From positions 1,674,001 to 1,738,000 of the forward strand of contig JAQQWL010000008.1 in the NCBI GenBank assembly GCA_038363925.1: 64,000 nt of DNA, written 5' to 3'. Positions within the stretch are counted from its first letter, which is position 1; every line of letters begins with the position of its first letter. The notes under the pieces are model-generated. The model had not been told where the DNA came from, did no database searches, and saw nothing but the letters and a program-made list of their open reading frames with translations. The translations under genes and the position numbers were made by a program. Origin of the DNA: Apiospora phragmitis (lineage: Eukaryota > Ascomycota > Sordariomycetes > Amphisphaeriales > Apiosporaceae). Below are positions 44,701-57,711 of this stretch, in pieces.

Positions 44701-45102
44701 TCACGGGCCACCTCGTTACGGGCCACCGCGTTTTACCTTATAAACGCGTCTTTTTACCGTGCATCTTAATTAAAAGACTTTTTAATTTAATTATTACCTT
44801 TTATTTTTTTAAATAATTATTACACTTATTTTTCTCGTTTATTTTTACTCTTTATAATAATATCTTTATTCGATATTTAAAAGCGTATATAGGTTACTGT
44901 GCGCGACGTAAAGCTCGGAGTAACTACTCGCGAATCCGCCCGTAAATAATTAGTCCCCCGATCGTATAACTAACGCCGTCTCGCCGGTATACTTATTAAA
45001 AGTGAGTTTAATAAAGATTAGTAAGTCTTATTATTATTTTAAAAAAACGAATTAATATATTAAGCCGTTAATTAAATTAAATTAAGTTTTATATTAACAT
45101 TA
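44701..45102. other. RIP-mutated DNA of unknown origin before Fot1-like copy 2
   Basis: It begins with two close copies of ACGGGCCACC (44,703-44,712 and 44,718-44,727), which could be subterminal repeats of a DNA transposon, followed by about 370 bp of RIP-type sequence. No protein similarity is recognisable. Similar DNA was not found elsewhere in the window. Confidence 0.35.
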
Positions 45103-45954
45103 ACGTACCTCATAAGCGAGCTGCGTATATAAGCGAGCTATGTACTTTTAATTAATTTTTTTTATAATTAATTTTATATTAAGTTTTCTTTTTTAATAAG
45201 AATAAAATTAAAAAATACGGAAAGAAAGGTTTAATTTAACGCTTTAAACGTTTTAAAATAACTCGAAATTAAGTATATAAAAAGTTATAGCGATATATTA
45301 TATCTTAAAGTCGACGTTACGTAATTAATAACGCGGAATTCGATTACGATTTAAAATCTTTATAAACTTTTAAAAGCTTTTTAATTTTAAAAAGGAATTA
45401 ATTATTCGATATATTATTAATTTAAATACGCGATCTTTTTTTTCCCCGATTAAATAAGATAAAAGATATAGCGAATCGATTACTTAGTTTATATAACGCG
45501 AGACGCGTCGATATTAATTAAGCCTTTAACTTTATATAATAATAACTAGACCTCCGGACACGTTTTAACCGAAAAATCGATTATTAAAGAGTTCTTTATA
45601 AAGATCTTAACGCGTATTACGCGTAATTTATTTTCGTGCGAAATATAATTAATAAGTATAGGATATAAAAAGAGCATATATATAATTTCAACGAGACCGA
45701 GTTTCTTATAAATTAAATCTCGTTCGAAATAATCGTAACTATTTTTCATTAATATTAAAAGCCTTAGGTAATATAATAAAAGAACTAAGAATAAGTTATA
45801 ATTATTTAAAGCGTCGAATTAAACGATTACGTCATTTTTTTATATATTATTTTTACTAAGAAAACGTACCTCTTTTCTTAATATAAGAATAGCTTATTAT
45901 TAAAGAATTAAATAATTATAATTACTAAAAATAATTAGATTACGAATAAAAAAA

Positions 45955-46613
45955 TGTTATAACCCGACCTAACCATGCGGCTAAAAGACCCTACTTACCG
46001 GCACGGGGATACGATAACCCGGTCCGGCTACGATATTATAATTAGTAATCGCACCGCTAGCTATATTAATATATACGTAGCTATACTCTAATATCGAGCG
46101 ATAAGATAAACAGCTTTAGCCCGCGTAGCGATAAAACGAATAAAGGTAGATATAATAACTAAGTGTGAGGAGTTACGTAACGGGCCCCGGAGCGATAAAA
46201 GCGCGACGCCCGAGGTAAGCTAACTAAGGTTAGATTACCGTGATCTAAGGGATGGATTACTATGAGCTAGTAACGAGATTATTATAAGCTAATAAGTAAT
46301 TTAAAAAATTAATAAAAAAAAGATTAAATATATAATTACGAACGTTTTTTATATATTTTATATAAATACTTTTTATTTTAATAATTAATTTAAATATTAA
46401 TTTAATTTAATAATAAAATAAATAGTTTTAACGATTTTATTATAAATATTTTTAAATTTATATACTTTAATTACTTTTGTTTTTATAAGCTATTATTTAT
46501 TATATTAATAAAAACGGACTTTTATTATACGTTTAAATATTTTTCGTATTATTAATATAAACCTTAATACGTTTTATTAAGTTTTTTTTAAAACCTAGAT
46601 AGTATTCGTTATA
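45955..46613 (+). repeat. Outer Gypsy 5' LTR
   Basis: 659 bp, starts TGTTATAACCC (TG kept), ends TTCGTTATA, preceded by AAAAA. Confidence 0.85.
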
Positions 46614-46689
46614 TTTTAATTACTTTTATTTTTACGAGTTATTATTTAAACTTTCGAGTAATAATATTATAAGAATTATATTTACGCTT

Positions 46690-49600
46690 AGCTTTAATAA
46701 TACCGTCCGATAAGGAAAGATTTTTATCGCTACTCTTAATACCTTTTAGCGGGACCTTATTATAGAGATTAATAGCGATAATAACGACGACGAGCTTATT
46801 CGATAAGCGTTAGTTAAACGAATTAAAGAATTCGAATAGGAAAGCATTAATTATTAATATTATTACGTACGGTTCGAAAAAGAGTATAACGAGCTCCGAA
46901 TTAAAGATATTTTAAGATAAATACCTTATAATATTAATAAGTTACGCGAAAAAGTATATCTTTTTTTATATAGTTATTAATATTATTTAAACCTTTATTA
47001 TATTTAAAAAGGGTATAAAGATTAATATTTTAATACCGTTTAACGAGATAAGCGAGAACTTTCGTAGCTTTTTTATTTAAGTTAAAGCTTATTAATAATT
47101 TTATAAAAAGATATTTTAAAACGCTACTTAGTAAGTTATTTATATTACCTCGTTTTTTAAAGGTAAGGTATTTATTTAGTTCGAACCCTACTTGGACGAA
47201 CTCGTAAAAAACGATTAGTAAGTTAAGCTGTGCCGTACGGAGGTATAACGAATTTTCGAAAGCTACGATAACTTTAAGCAAGCTCTTAAATCACTTTTTT
47301 AAAACCCCGATAAAAAACGACAGGCGGAGAAGGAACTCGAAACCTTTAAATAAAAAGGATTAACCGCCTCCTATATAGCCGAATTCTAATGTATTATAGC
47401 TCGCTTAAATTATACCAAAATTATAAAAATTATAATATATTATTAAAGCTTAAAAAAAATATTAAAAATAAACTTAATTAATTAAATACTTTTAATAATT
47501 TCTTTTTATATATAGAATTTATTATTAAAATCGATATTCGTATATATAAACGACGCCACGAAAAATAAGGCGAATTATTACGATAAATTAATTAAATTTA
47601 AGTTAATACCGAATAACTATGTTAATATAATAATATACCGCTTAAAAATATTACGACGTATAGTTATTATAATAAACTTATAAATCTCGACGTTATTAAA
47701 TACGATAATTTAAATAGAAAATAGCGCGTTATTTATTATAATGATTAAAAATAAGGATATTACGCTTAAAAATATTAAATACCGAGAAAAAACTTCCGAC
47801 AAGTATTAAACGAACGATACTTTAATAGTAATTATTAAAAATAGTAACGTTATTATCGAATACGGCAGCTTATTTTAGATAGCCTATTATAATAATAAGT
47901 GCGTATTATACTTAGCGGATAAGGAAAGTATTAAGTAGTTTTTAAAAACTTTTAAAAGTGGAAACCATAACCGGAGCATCGCGATACTACGGAGGGAGCA
48001 ACCCTTCCCATAGGATAATAGCGACTTTACGAATAATATTATAAATTAATTAGTATAACTATTAAACTATAAACGTTTAATTAATATACCGATAAAAGAA
48101 TTAGTAAATAAGATCGTAAAGTTTAAAGACTTAAAGACCGATAAATAGTTAGCTATCCTTAGTATTCCTTACTTCGATTTAAAACACCTATGTTAAGTAT
48201 TTATCACGGCTAGGTTTAATTAAGAAATTTACGGTAACTATATGGTAAAAGACGATACTTAAATCTCCTCTATGTACGAAGAATATTTTACGTTTTTATA
48301 AATTTTATACGTACACGATACTTATATAAAATACTTCGCGGAGAAACTTAAACACGAATAATTTCCCCGAAAAATCGGTAAACGACCTATTACGTAACTA
48401 TACCTTAACTATATTATTAAAAAAATCTAAACGTTAATCCCTAGTAAACGGCGCGTATACTTATTAATATAAAAAGATTTATAACAATTATAATAATATT
48501 ACTTAAAAAAACGAGATTAAAAAGAATGCTTCGAAGATTAATATTTTAAATATGCTTAAAAAAAATCGCGAGCTTATAAACGTTTAAAAGAAAACGCTTA
48601 ACGCTTTTAAAATATATAAGTATATACCCGATAAAAAAACCCTTTTAATTTATTAAAAAACTTATAAAACGTTTATAAATTATTACGAACTTAATAAACT
48701 TTCGAATTACCCGAAAAACCCGAGTTTTAAATATTAGGGATAGTAATTTATATAAAGAGGAGTATAGAAACACTTTTACCGGTATATTAAAAAACGCCCT
48801 ATAAAAAATAAAAGAAACGATAATAACGATACGAGGATTAATTATAAAGAAGTATTAATTACTTATAAGAGCAGCGTTCGGAAAATAAAACGCCGCTTAT
48901 TATAAAAGGACGATAATAAGCGGACTAAAACAGGTCCCTATACTAAATAATAGATAATTAAGTTATTTATAAGTATATTATATTAGTAATAAGCGTAAAA
49001 AGAATTTATATTAAAGCGCTACTCGATAGCGGAGCGTAAAAAAACTATATTTCACCACGAATTATTAACTACCTTAAACTCGAATAATAAGAGAAAAACG
49101 CCCTATACTGATTAAAGACCGTCGATAAAGGATTTATAACTTACGACGATAAAAAAGTATAAAAAAAAGTCGCGAACTTTTCGGTTAACATCGGAGGACG
49201 CTATAAATAAATTACGTATAACATTACGGACGTCGCAAGATACGATATAATTTTAAAAATATCTTAATTATAAGTAAATAATTTTAAAATTAATTAAAAA
49301 ATAGGTTAACTTTAATAAAATATATTAAAAAAGGTTTAATCGATAAATAACGGTTTAAAAAATAACCCCCTAATAAATTTAAAGTTTTTAAAATATATAT
49401 TATTATTAAAAAACCTAAGCCGAACGTGATAATAATTATATTAAAAAAGTACTAATAATTCGAAGCTTTTTTTAATAAGAAACTAGAAATAAGCTTACGG
49501 CCTTACACACGGTAAAATTATAAAATACCTTTTAAAAATAAAAAAGAACCCCTATTTATACCTATATATAAACTTAACTAAAAGCACGAACAAGCCTTAA

Positions 49601-49954
49601 AAGAGTACATTACGGAAAATCTCGAAAAAGGAATTATACGACCATCCACGTCGCTAACAGGCTTCCTTATCCTCTTTATCCCGAAAAAGAGCAAAGACAG
49701 GAAACCTAAATAGCGTATATATATTAATTATTAAAAACTTAACGAAATTATTATTAAGAACCGGTACCTCTTACCCTTAATCGGCGACGTATAAAATAAA
49801 TTATTAAATATTAAAATTTTTATAACGCTCGATCTTTTTAATATATATAACTTAATCCGAATTAAAAAAGAAAAAGAATAGAAAACCGCGTTTTAAATTA
49901 AGTACGGATATTTCGAATATTAAGCTATACTATTTAATTTAATTAACGTATTAG
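46690..49954 (+). pseudogene. Outer Gypsy gag and first part of pol, RIP-degraded
   Basis: Gag shows residues such as FKPYLDEFVK near 47,180 and FYIAEF, TRLNYTKIIKI near 47,370-47,420, typical of the retrotransposon Gag core. Near 47,870-47,960 the region corresponding to the gag C terminus (ADKEGS-type) is seen. The pol frame starts to be readable at about 49,550 and is cut at 49,954 in the RT domain. There are many stops, so no product. Confidence 0.65.
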
Positions 49955-50639
49955 TATTACAACCCGACCTAACCATGCGGCCAAGACCCTACTCGTCGGA
50001 ACGGGATTACTATACCCCGACTAGGCTACGACGTTATAATTACCGACCGTACTACTAGCTATATTAATATAAACTTCTTTATATTATAGGAACGCGTAAA
50101 TATAACTACGAAAATATTTCGAATAACGAAAGGATAGACCCGACCCGGGAGAGCAGCTAAAAAGGAATTACGTAATAAGGAGCGACTAGATTACTGCGTT
50201 ACTAAGTAAGCCAGGAGCTACGGGGTTATAACGCTTTAAGTAAGCTATTAAAATAAATTACCGTAATTTAAGGGATAGATTATCGTGAATTAATAATAAG
50301 ATCACCGTAAGCTAACGGGCGATTTAATAAATTAATAAAGAAAGAGATTAAATATATAATAACGGACGTTCTTTATATATTTTATATAAATACTTTTTAT
50401 TTTAATAATTAATTTAAATATTAATCTTAATTTATTAATAAAATAAATAATTTTAATAAAACTATTATAAATACTTTTAAAATTTATATATTTTAATTAC
50501 TTTCGTTTTTATAAGTTATTACTTATTATATTAATAAAAACGACTTTTATCGCACGTTTAAATATTTTCTCGTATTATTAATATAAACCTTAGTACGTCT
50601 TACTAAGTTTCTTTTAAAACCCGGATAACGTTCGTTATA
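49955..50639 (+). repeat. Inner Gypsy 5' LTR
   Basis: 685 bp, TATTACAACCCGACC to CGTTCGTTATA. Confidence 0.85.
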
Positions 50640-50719
50640 TTTTAATTATTTTTATTCTCACGAATTATTACTTAAACCTTTAAATAATAATACTATAAGA
50701 ACTATATCTATACCCGGGC

Positions 50720-53700
50720 TTAATAATACCGTCCGATAAGGAAAGACTTTTACCGCCACCTTTAATACCTTTTAACAGGACCTTATTATAAATATTAATA
50801 GTAATAATAACGATAACGAACTTACTTAATAAGCGTTAGCCAAGCGAATTAAAGAATTCGAGCAAGAGAGCGCTAATTATTAATATTATTATGTTAAGTT
50901 CGAAAAAGAGCGTAACGAGCTCCTAATTAAGGGTACTTTAGGATAGATATTTTATAATATCGATAAGTTACGCGAAAAAGTATATCTTTTCCGTATAGTT
51001 ATTAATATTATTTAAACCCTTATTATATTAAAAAAGGGTATAAAAATTAATACGTTAATACCTTTTAATAAAATAAGCGGAAACCTCCGAAGCTTTTTTA
51101 TTTAAGTTAAAGCTTATTAACGATTTTATAAAAGGACGTTCTAAAACGTTATTTAATAAGTTATTTACGCCGCCTCGTTTTTTAAAAATAAGGTATTCGC
51201 TTAATTTAAACCTTACTTAAACGAATTTATAAAAAATAACTAATAAATTAAGCTATGCCGTATAAAGGTATAACGTATTTTTAAAAGTTATAACGGCTTT
51301 AAATAAGCCTTTAAATCACTTTTTTAAAACCCCGACAAAAAGCAATAAGCGGAAAAAGAACTTAAAACCTTTAAATAAAAAGGATTAACCGCTTTTTATA
51401 TAGCCGAGTTCCGATATATTATAACTCGATTAAATTATACTAAAGTTATAAAAATTATAATATATTATCGAGAATTAAAAAACGATATTAAAAACGAATT
51501 TAGCCAGCTTAACGCCCTTAATAACTTTTCTCTCATATATAGAGCTTACTATTAAAATCGATACTTATATATATAAATAACGCCGCGAGAAATAAAACAG
51601 ACCCTAGTAATAAACTAATTAAACCTAAATTAATACCGGGTAATTATATTAATATAACTATATACTATTTAAAAATATTACAATATATAGCTATTATAAT
51701 AAGCTTATAAATCTCAACGCCACTAAATATAATAAATAAAATAAAAAACTACGCGGTATTTATTATAACTATTAAAAACTAGGATATTACGCTCGAAAAT
51801 ATCGAACATTAAAAAAAGACTTTTAATAAGTCTTAAACGAATAATATATTAATACTATTAAAATAAAAAACACCCCTATAACAGTTATTAAAAATAATAG
51901 CGCTACTATTAAACACGGCAGCCTATCTTAAATAGCCTATTACGATAATAAGTACACCTCTTACTTGGCGGACAAGGAAGGTACCGGATAGTTCCTTAAA
52001 ACCCCGGAAGGCAAAAAGGGCTATAGCCGAAGCATCGCGGTGATGCGAAGGGAACGACCCCTTCCTTACGAACGGAAACAACGATTCAACAGACGACACT
52101 ACGAGCTAACCAGAGTAATCGATAAACCACGAACGCTTAATAAGCATACTAATAAACAAGCTAACACACGAGATCGCCAGACCTAGAGACCTAAAGACCG
52201 ACGGATAGTTAGCCATCCCCGGCACCCCTTGCCCCGACTCTAAACACCTACGCCAAGTACTTATCACGGCCGGGTTTAACCAAGGAGTTTATAATAACTA
52301 CGCCGTAAAAAACGACCTACGAATTTCCCCTACGTACGAAGGATACTTTACACTCTTATAGATCTCGTACATATATAACGCTAATATAAAACACCTCGCG
52401 GAGAAACTTAAGTATAAATAGTTCCCCTAAAAAATCGATAAACAACCTATTACGTAACTATACCTAAACTATACTATTAAAAAAATCCGAACGTCGATTC
52501 CTAACGAACGACGCGCGTACTTACTAATATAAAAAGACTTACGGTAATTACGATAATATTACTTAAAAAACGAGATTAAAAGGAATATTTTAAAAATTAA
52601 TATTTCGAACACGCTTAAAAAAAATTATAAGCTTATAAACGTTTAAAAAAAAGCGTTTAATATACTTAAAACGTATAAATATATACCCGATAAAAAGACC
52701 CCTTTAATATATTAAAAAACTTATAAAACGTTTATAAATTACTACGAATTTAATAAACTTTCGAATTACTCGAAAAACCCGAATCTTAAATATTAAAAAT
52801 AATACTTTATACGGGGCAAAGTATAAAAACACCCTTACTAATATATTAAAAAGCGCCTTAAAAAGAACGGAAAAAATAATAGCAAGGATATAAGGATTAA
52901 TTATAAGAGATTATTAATTACCTATAGGAACAGCGTTCGAAAAACAAACGCCGCTTATTATAAAAAAATAATAAAAAACGAATTAAAATAAATCCCTATA
53001 TTAAATAATAAATAATCGAATTATTTATAAATATATTATATTAATAATAAATATAAAAAAAGTTTATATTAAAGCGTTATTTAATAACGAAACGTAAAAA
53101 AACTATATTTTATTACGAATTATTAATTATTTTAAATTCGAATAATAAGAAAAAAACGCCTCATATTAATTTAAAACCATCAATAAGGATTTATAATAAT
53201 AAAAAAATATAAAAAAAAGTCGCGAACTTTTTAATTAATATTAAAAAACGTTATAAACGTCGCAAAATACGATATAATTTTAAAAATATTTTAATTATAA
53301 GTAAATAATTTTAAAATTAATTAAAAAATAGGTTAATTTTAATAAAATATATTAAAAAAAGGTTTAATTAATAAATAATAGTTTAAAAAACAACCTTTTA
53401 ATAAACTTAAAATCTTTAAAACATATATTATTATTAAAAAGCCTAAGCTGAATATTATAATAATTATATTAAAAAAGTACCGGTAATTCGAAACTCTTTT
53501 TAATAAAAAATTAGAAATAGGCTTACCGCTTTATATACGGTAAAATTATAAAATACCCTTTAAAAATAAAAAGGAACCCCCGTTTATACCTATATATAAA
53601 TTTAACTAGGAGCACGAATAAGCTTTAAAAAAATATATTACGGAAAACCTCGAAAAAAGAGTTATACGACTATTCACGTCGTTAGCAGGCTTCCCTATCC

Positions 53701-56700
53701 TTTTTGTCCTAAAAAAGAGCAAAAACAGGAAACCTAAGTAACGTATATATATCGATTACCGGAAGCTTAATAAAATTATTATTAAAAACCGATACCCTTT
53801 TTTTCTAATCGGCGATTTACGAAATAGGCTATTATACGTTAAAATCTTTATAATACTTAACCTCCTTAACGTATATAATTTAATCCGAATTAAAAAAAGA
53901 GAGGAATAGAAAACCGCGTTTCGAATTAAGTACGGCTATTTCGAATACCGAGCTATACTGTTTAGTTTAACTAACATACCAGCTAGCTTTTAATTTATAA
54001 TTAACTATATCCTATGAGAATATTTTAATAAGTTCGTCGTAATATACCTCGACGATATCCTTATTTATTCCGAGAATAACGAGTAACACCGAGAGTATGT
54101 AAAATTAGTACTTTAAAAGCTATAAAACGCTAACCTATTAGTTAATTTAGAAAAAAGCGAATTCTACTAACGATCCGTTACTTTTATAAAATATATAATA
54201 TCCCTGGGCGAACTTTAAATAAAACCTTCGAAAATTTTAATAGTTAAAAAGTAGCTTACGCCTATAAGCGTTATAAAAATTAGATCTTTTTTAAAATTAG
54301 CTAATTATTACTAAATCTTTGTCCCGGATTTAATAAAATAACGATACTTTTAACGAACTTAATAAAAAAGGACGAACTATTCTAATAAACGGAGAAAAAA
54401 AATAAAGCTTTCTATAATATTAAAGAACGAATCTTTAACGAGTTAATATTTTATATAATAAACCTATTTAAACTTTTTAAAATCGAAACTAACGTATTAA
54501 ACTATACGATCGGAAAATAACTTAATTAACGAAACGATAACGGGAAATTACACCCGGTCGTATTTTTTTAAAAAAAGTTTAATAAATTAAAACTTAATTA
54601 TTAAATTTATAATAAAAAATTAATAATTATTATTAAAATTTATAAAAAATAAAAACATTATTTTAATAAAATAATAAAACTAATTAAAATTTATACTAAT
54701 TATAAAAACCTTATAATATTTATTATTATTAAAAAATTAAATAAATAATAAATATAATAATTTAAATTTTTATTAAAATTTAACCTTATTATTATTTATT
54801 AAAAAAATAACGAGAACGGTCGCGTTAACGTATTAAACTAATAACCGGACCATTAAGAGGAGGTCCCGCCTAAAACGCGAATTATCTTTATTTATAATTA
54901 AAACGGCAACCTTATATTATTAAAATAATTAAACGTTATAAACTATATCTAATATAATAATAATTAAGTTACTAAGTTCTGATAATTTAACCAGACCCCC
55001 GACCCCGCGAACTACCCTAAAAATCGCCTCGAAAACCGCGACGGTCTTACCTTCTACCGAAATAAGATCTATATCCTTAAGCGGTACCGTAAAAACTTTA
55101 TCTAAAAATTCCATAAACACCTTACACACGGGTACTAAGGAATATTTAAAACCTAGAAACGGATTATTAAATAATTCGATTATAAAAACCTTAAGCTAAT
55201 CGTAACCAAGGTAATTAGTAAATATAACCTCTATAATAAAATAAAAGCTACCCGATACCGGCCATACAAAAAGCTATAACTAATCCTATTACTAAATAAA
55301 GTATAAAAAATTATTATACTTAATTTTATTATTAAACTACCCTTATTAAAAAAACCTTTAATTAAGGTCGATTACGATAATATCTTAATAATTACGGATA
55401 AACTCACGAAATATACCTACTTCCTACCGTATAAAAAATTGAGCGATATTAACAACCTAGTGTACATATTCTTTCGAATAATAATTAATTAGTACGGGTT
55501 ACCCGAAATAATTATTTCTAATAAAAACAAACTATTTACCGCTAAATTCTAAAAATCGCTTATAATATAACTTAGTATTAAGTATAAACTATTTATAACT
55601 TATTACTTTTAAATAAATAAATAAACCAAGCGGATAAATTAAACCTTAAAGTAATACTTACGCTATTATATTAATTATAAATAAAATAATTAAATATAAT
55701 TATTACTTATAACTTAATTTATTTATAATAATATAAATAACGAAGCTACGCGTATCTCGTTATTTTAAACAAACTACGGGTATAACCTAAAAATTATTAA
55801 AAAACCTTTAAAAAAAGAACTAATACTAATCGCGATCATACAAATTAAAAAATTAAAAACACTTTAGGTTATACTATAATAAAACCTCACCTTCTTCTAA
55901 TAATAAATAAAAAAAATACGCCGACTAAATAAAATTAAAAGGACTAACCTATAAAAAAAGAAAAAAAGTTTACCTCTTATAATAAAATATTAAACTAAAA
56001 TAATTAAGTAATAAATTAAACTTTAAAAAAATAAAACTATTTAAAATTATAAAAGTTATTTTAAAAATTAACTATTAATTATTACTATTTAAAATAATAC
56101 GGATACACCCTATATTTTATATTTTATTATTCGAACTAGCGACTAAAAAAACCTTAATCGATACATAACTAAAAATCGAAACAAATTAATACGAGTATAA
56201 AATTAACAAAATTATTATTAAAAAAAAGAAAAAAAACGAAACTCCTAATACCTCGTTTAATAAAAAAGTTACCTACTAAAAAATAATACCTAAAAGCTTA
56301 AAAAATATTTAATAAACGCCGCGGAAGAACTTTAAAAGTTTAAAAAAAAGCTTCCCCTATAAAAATTAACGGCTTAAGCTCGGAAAAACCTATTAAACTA
56401 AAAAATAACTAATTAACGTTTTTAAAAATATTTAAAAAACGTAAATTATTAAAAACGAAGTTCTCTTAATTAATAATCGAGGAAAAAATACCGTCCTCTT
56501 TATTCAGCTCTTATATTCCTTAACGAAACGCCTCCGAACGCTTTTTTACCACGACCTTCTTTATATAATAAAAGCGGGCTAAACAACCTAAAGCGGTAAA
56601 TAATTACGTTTATAAAAAAAATAAAGCCTCCTCTACGTCCAACTCTTCCGCCTTTAACTTTTTTTACTAAGCGGCTAACTTCGTTAAGGCCGACATAATA

Positions 56701-57026
56701 AAAATACCATTATAAAAATAACTAACCCGAATATACTCCGAAGAGCGAAACGACTTCTTATTTATATAACAAGCTAGGTTTTAATAAAAATAATAAGTAT
56801 AAAGTATACTAATTAAGTTACCCGTAAATTTTATATTAATAATAAAAGCTAAACGCGCGATAATTTTTTTAAACCGAGATTTTTCGATACAATTAATTAT
56901 AATAAATAAACATTATAATAAAAAATAATAAAGAAAAAAAACCTATCACAACTTAATAATACAGGCAACCAGGGTACTTATAAAATCGATATTTTAAAAA
57001 TAAAACATTTAAAAAAAAGAGGATAA
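50720..57026 (+). pseudogene. Inner Gypsy gag-pol, RIP-degraded
   Basis: Gag core near 51,180-51,480 (FRYIITRLNYTKVIKI-like, RELKND). A gag end with SYLADKEGTG and RSIAVMRRERPLPYE lies at 51,955-52,070. The RT has ENLEKRVIRLFTSLAGF, a DYRKLN-type block, and VVIYLDDILIYSEN at 54,037-54,075, so the catalytic YLDD is kept. Integrase reads DYDNILIITDKLTKYTYFLP and IISNKNKLFTAKF. A segment around 51,960-52,260 keeps more CA/TG than the rest. In-frame stops throughout exclude a functional polyprotein. Confidence 0.75.
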
Positions 57027-57711
57027 TATTATAACCCGACCTAACTATACGGCTAAAACCCCACTTATTAAAACGGGATTACCATACCCCGACCAGGCTA
57101 TAACGTTATAACTACCGACCGCACTATTAACTATATTAATATAAACTCCCTTATATTATAGGAACGCGTAAACATAACTATAAAGATATCCCGAATAACG
57201 AAAAAATAGACCCGACCCGGGAGAGCAGCCAAGGAGGAATCACGTAACAAGGAGCGACTGGATTACCGCGCTACCAAGTGAGCCAGGAGCTACGGGGTTA
57301 CGACGCTCTAAATGAGCTATTAGAATAGATCACCGTGATTTAAGGGATAAATCACCGTAAGCTAATAACAGGATCATTGTAAGCTAACGGGCGATCTAAC
57401 GGATTAATAAAAAAGGAGATTAAATATATAACGATAAATATTTTTTATATATTTTATATAAATACTTTTTATTTTAATAATTAATTTAAATATTAATCTT
57501 AATTTATTAATAAAATAAATAATTTTAACGAAACTATTATAAATACTTTTAAAATCTATATATTTTAATTATTTTCCTTTTTATAAGCTATTACTTATTA
57601 TATTAATAAAAGCGACTTTTATCGCACGTTTAAATACTCTCTCATATTATTAATATAAACCCTAGTACGTTTTATTAAGTTTCTTTTAAAACCCGGATAA
57701 CGTTCGTTATA
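57027..57711 (+). repeat. Inner Gypsy 3' LTR
   Basis: 685 bp, the direct repeat of 49,955-50,639, preceded by the polypurine tract. Confidence 0.85.

Larger units (their letters stand above)
49955..57711 (+). mobile_element. Inner Ty3/Gypsy element of the same family, nested in the outer one
   Basis: LTRs 49,955-50,639 and 57,027-57,711 (685 bp each) flank about 6.4 kb. The target duplication is ATTAG (49,950-49,954) against ACTAG (57,712-57,716), one C-to-T apart, as expected after RIP. It sits inside the RT domain of the outer copy. Gag, RT with YLDD at 54,045-54,056, RNase H, integrase (55,370-55,760) and a degraded chromodomain (56,190-56,330) are in order. A purine run AAAAAAAAGAGGATAA precedes the 3' LTR. 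Confidence 0.88.

Noticed and set aside
45546..47281. Short minus-strand frames in the Gypsy/Fot1-like region
   Set aside because: Chance openings in AT-rich RIP DNA; the plus strand carries the recognisable transposase and gag sense.
54929..55129. 66-codon minus-strand frame
   Set aside because: Lies antisense to the pol frame between RNase H and integrase of the inner Gypsy; no motif.
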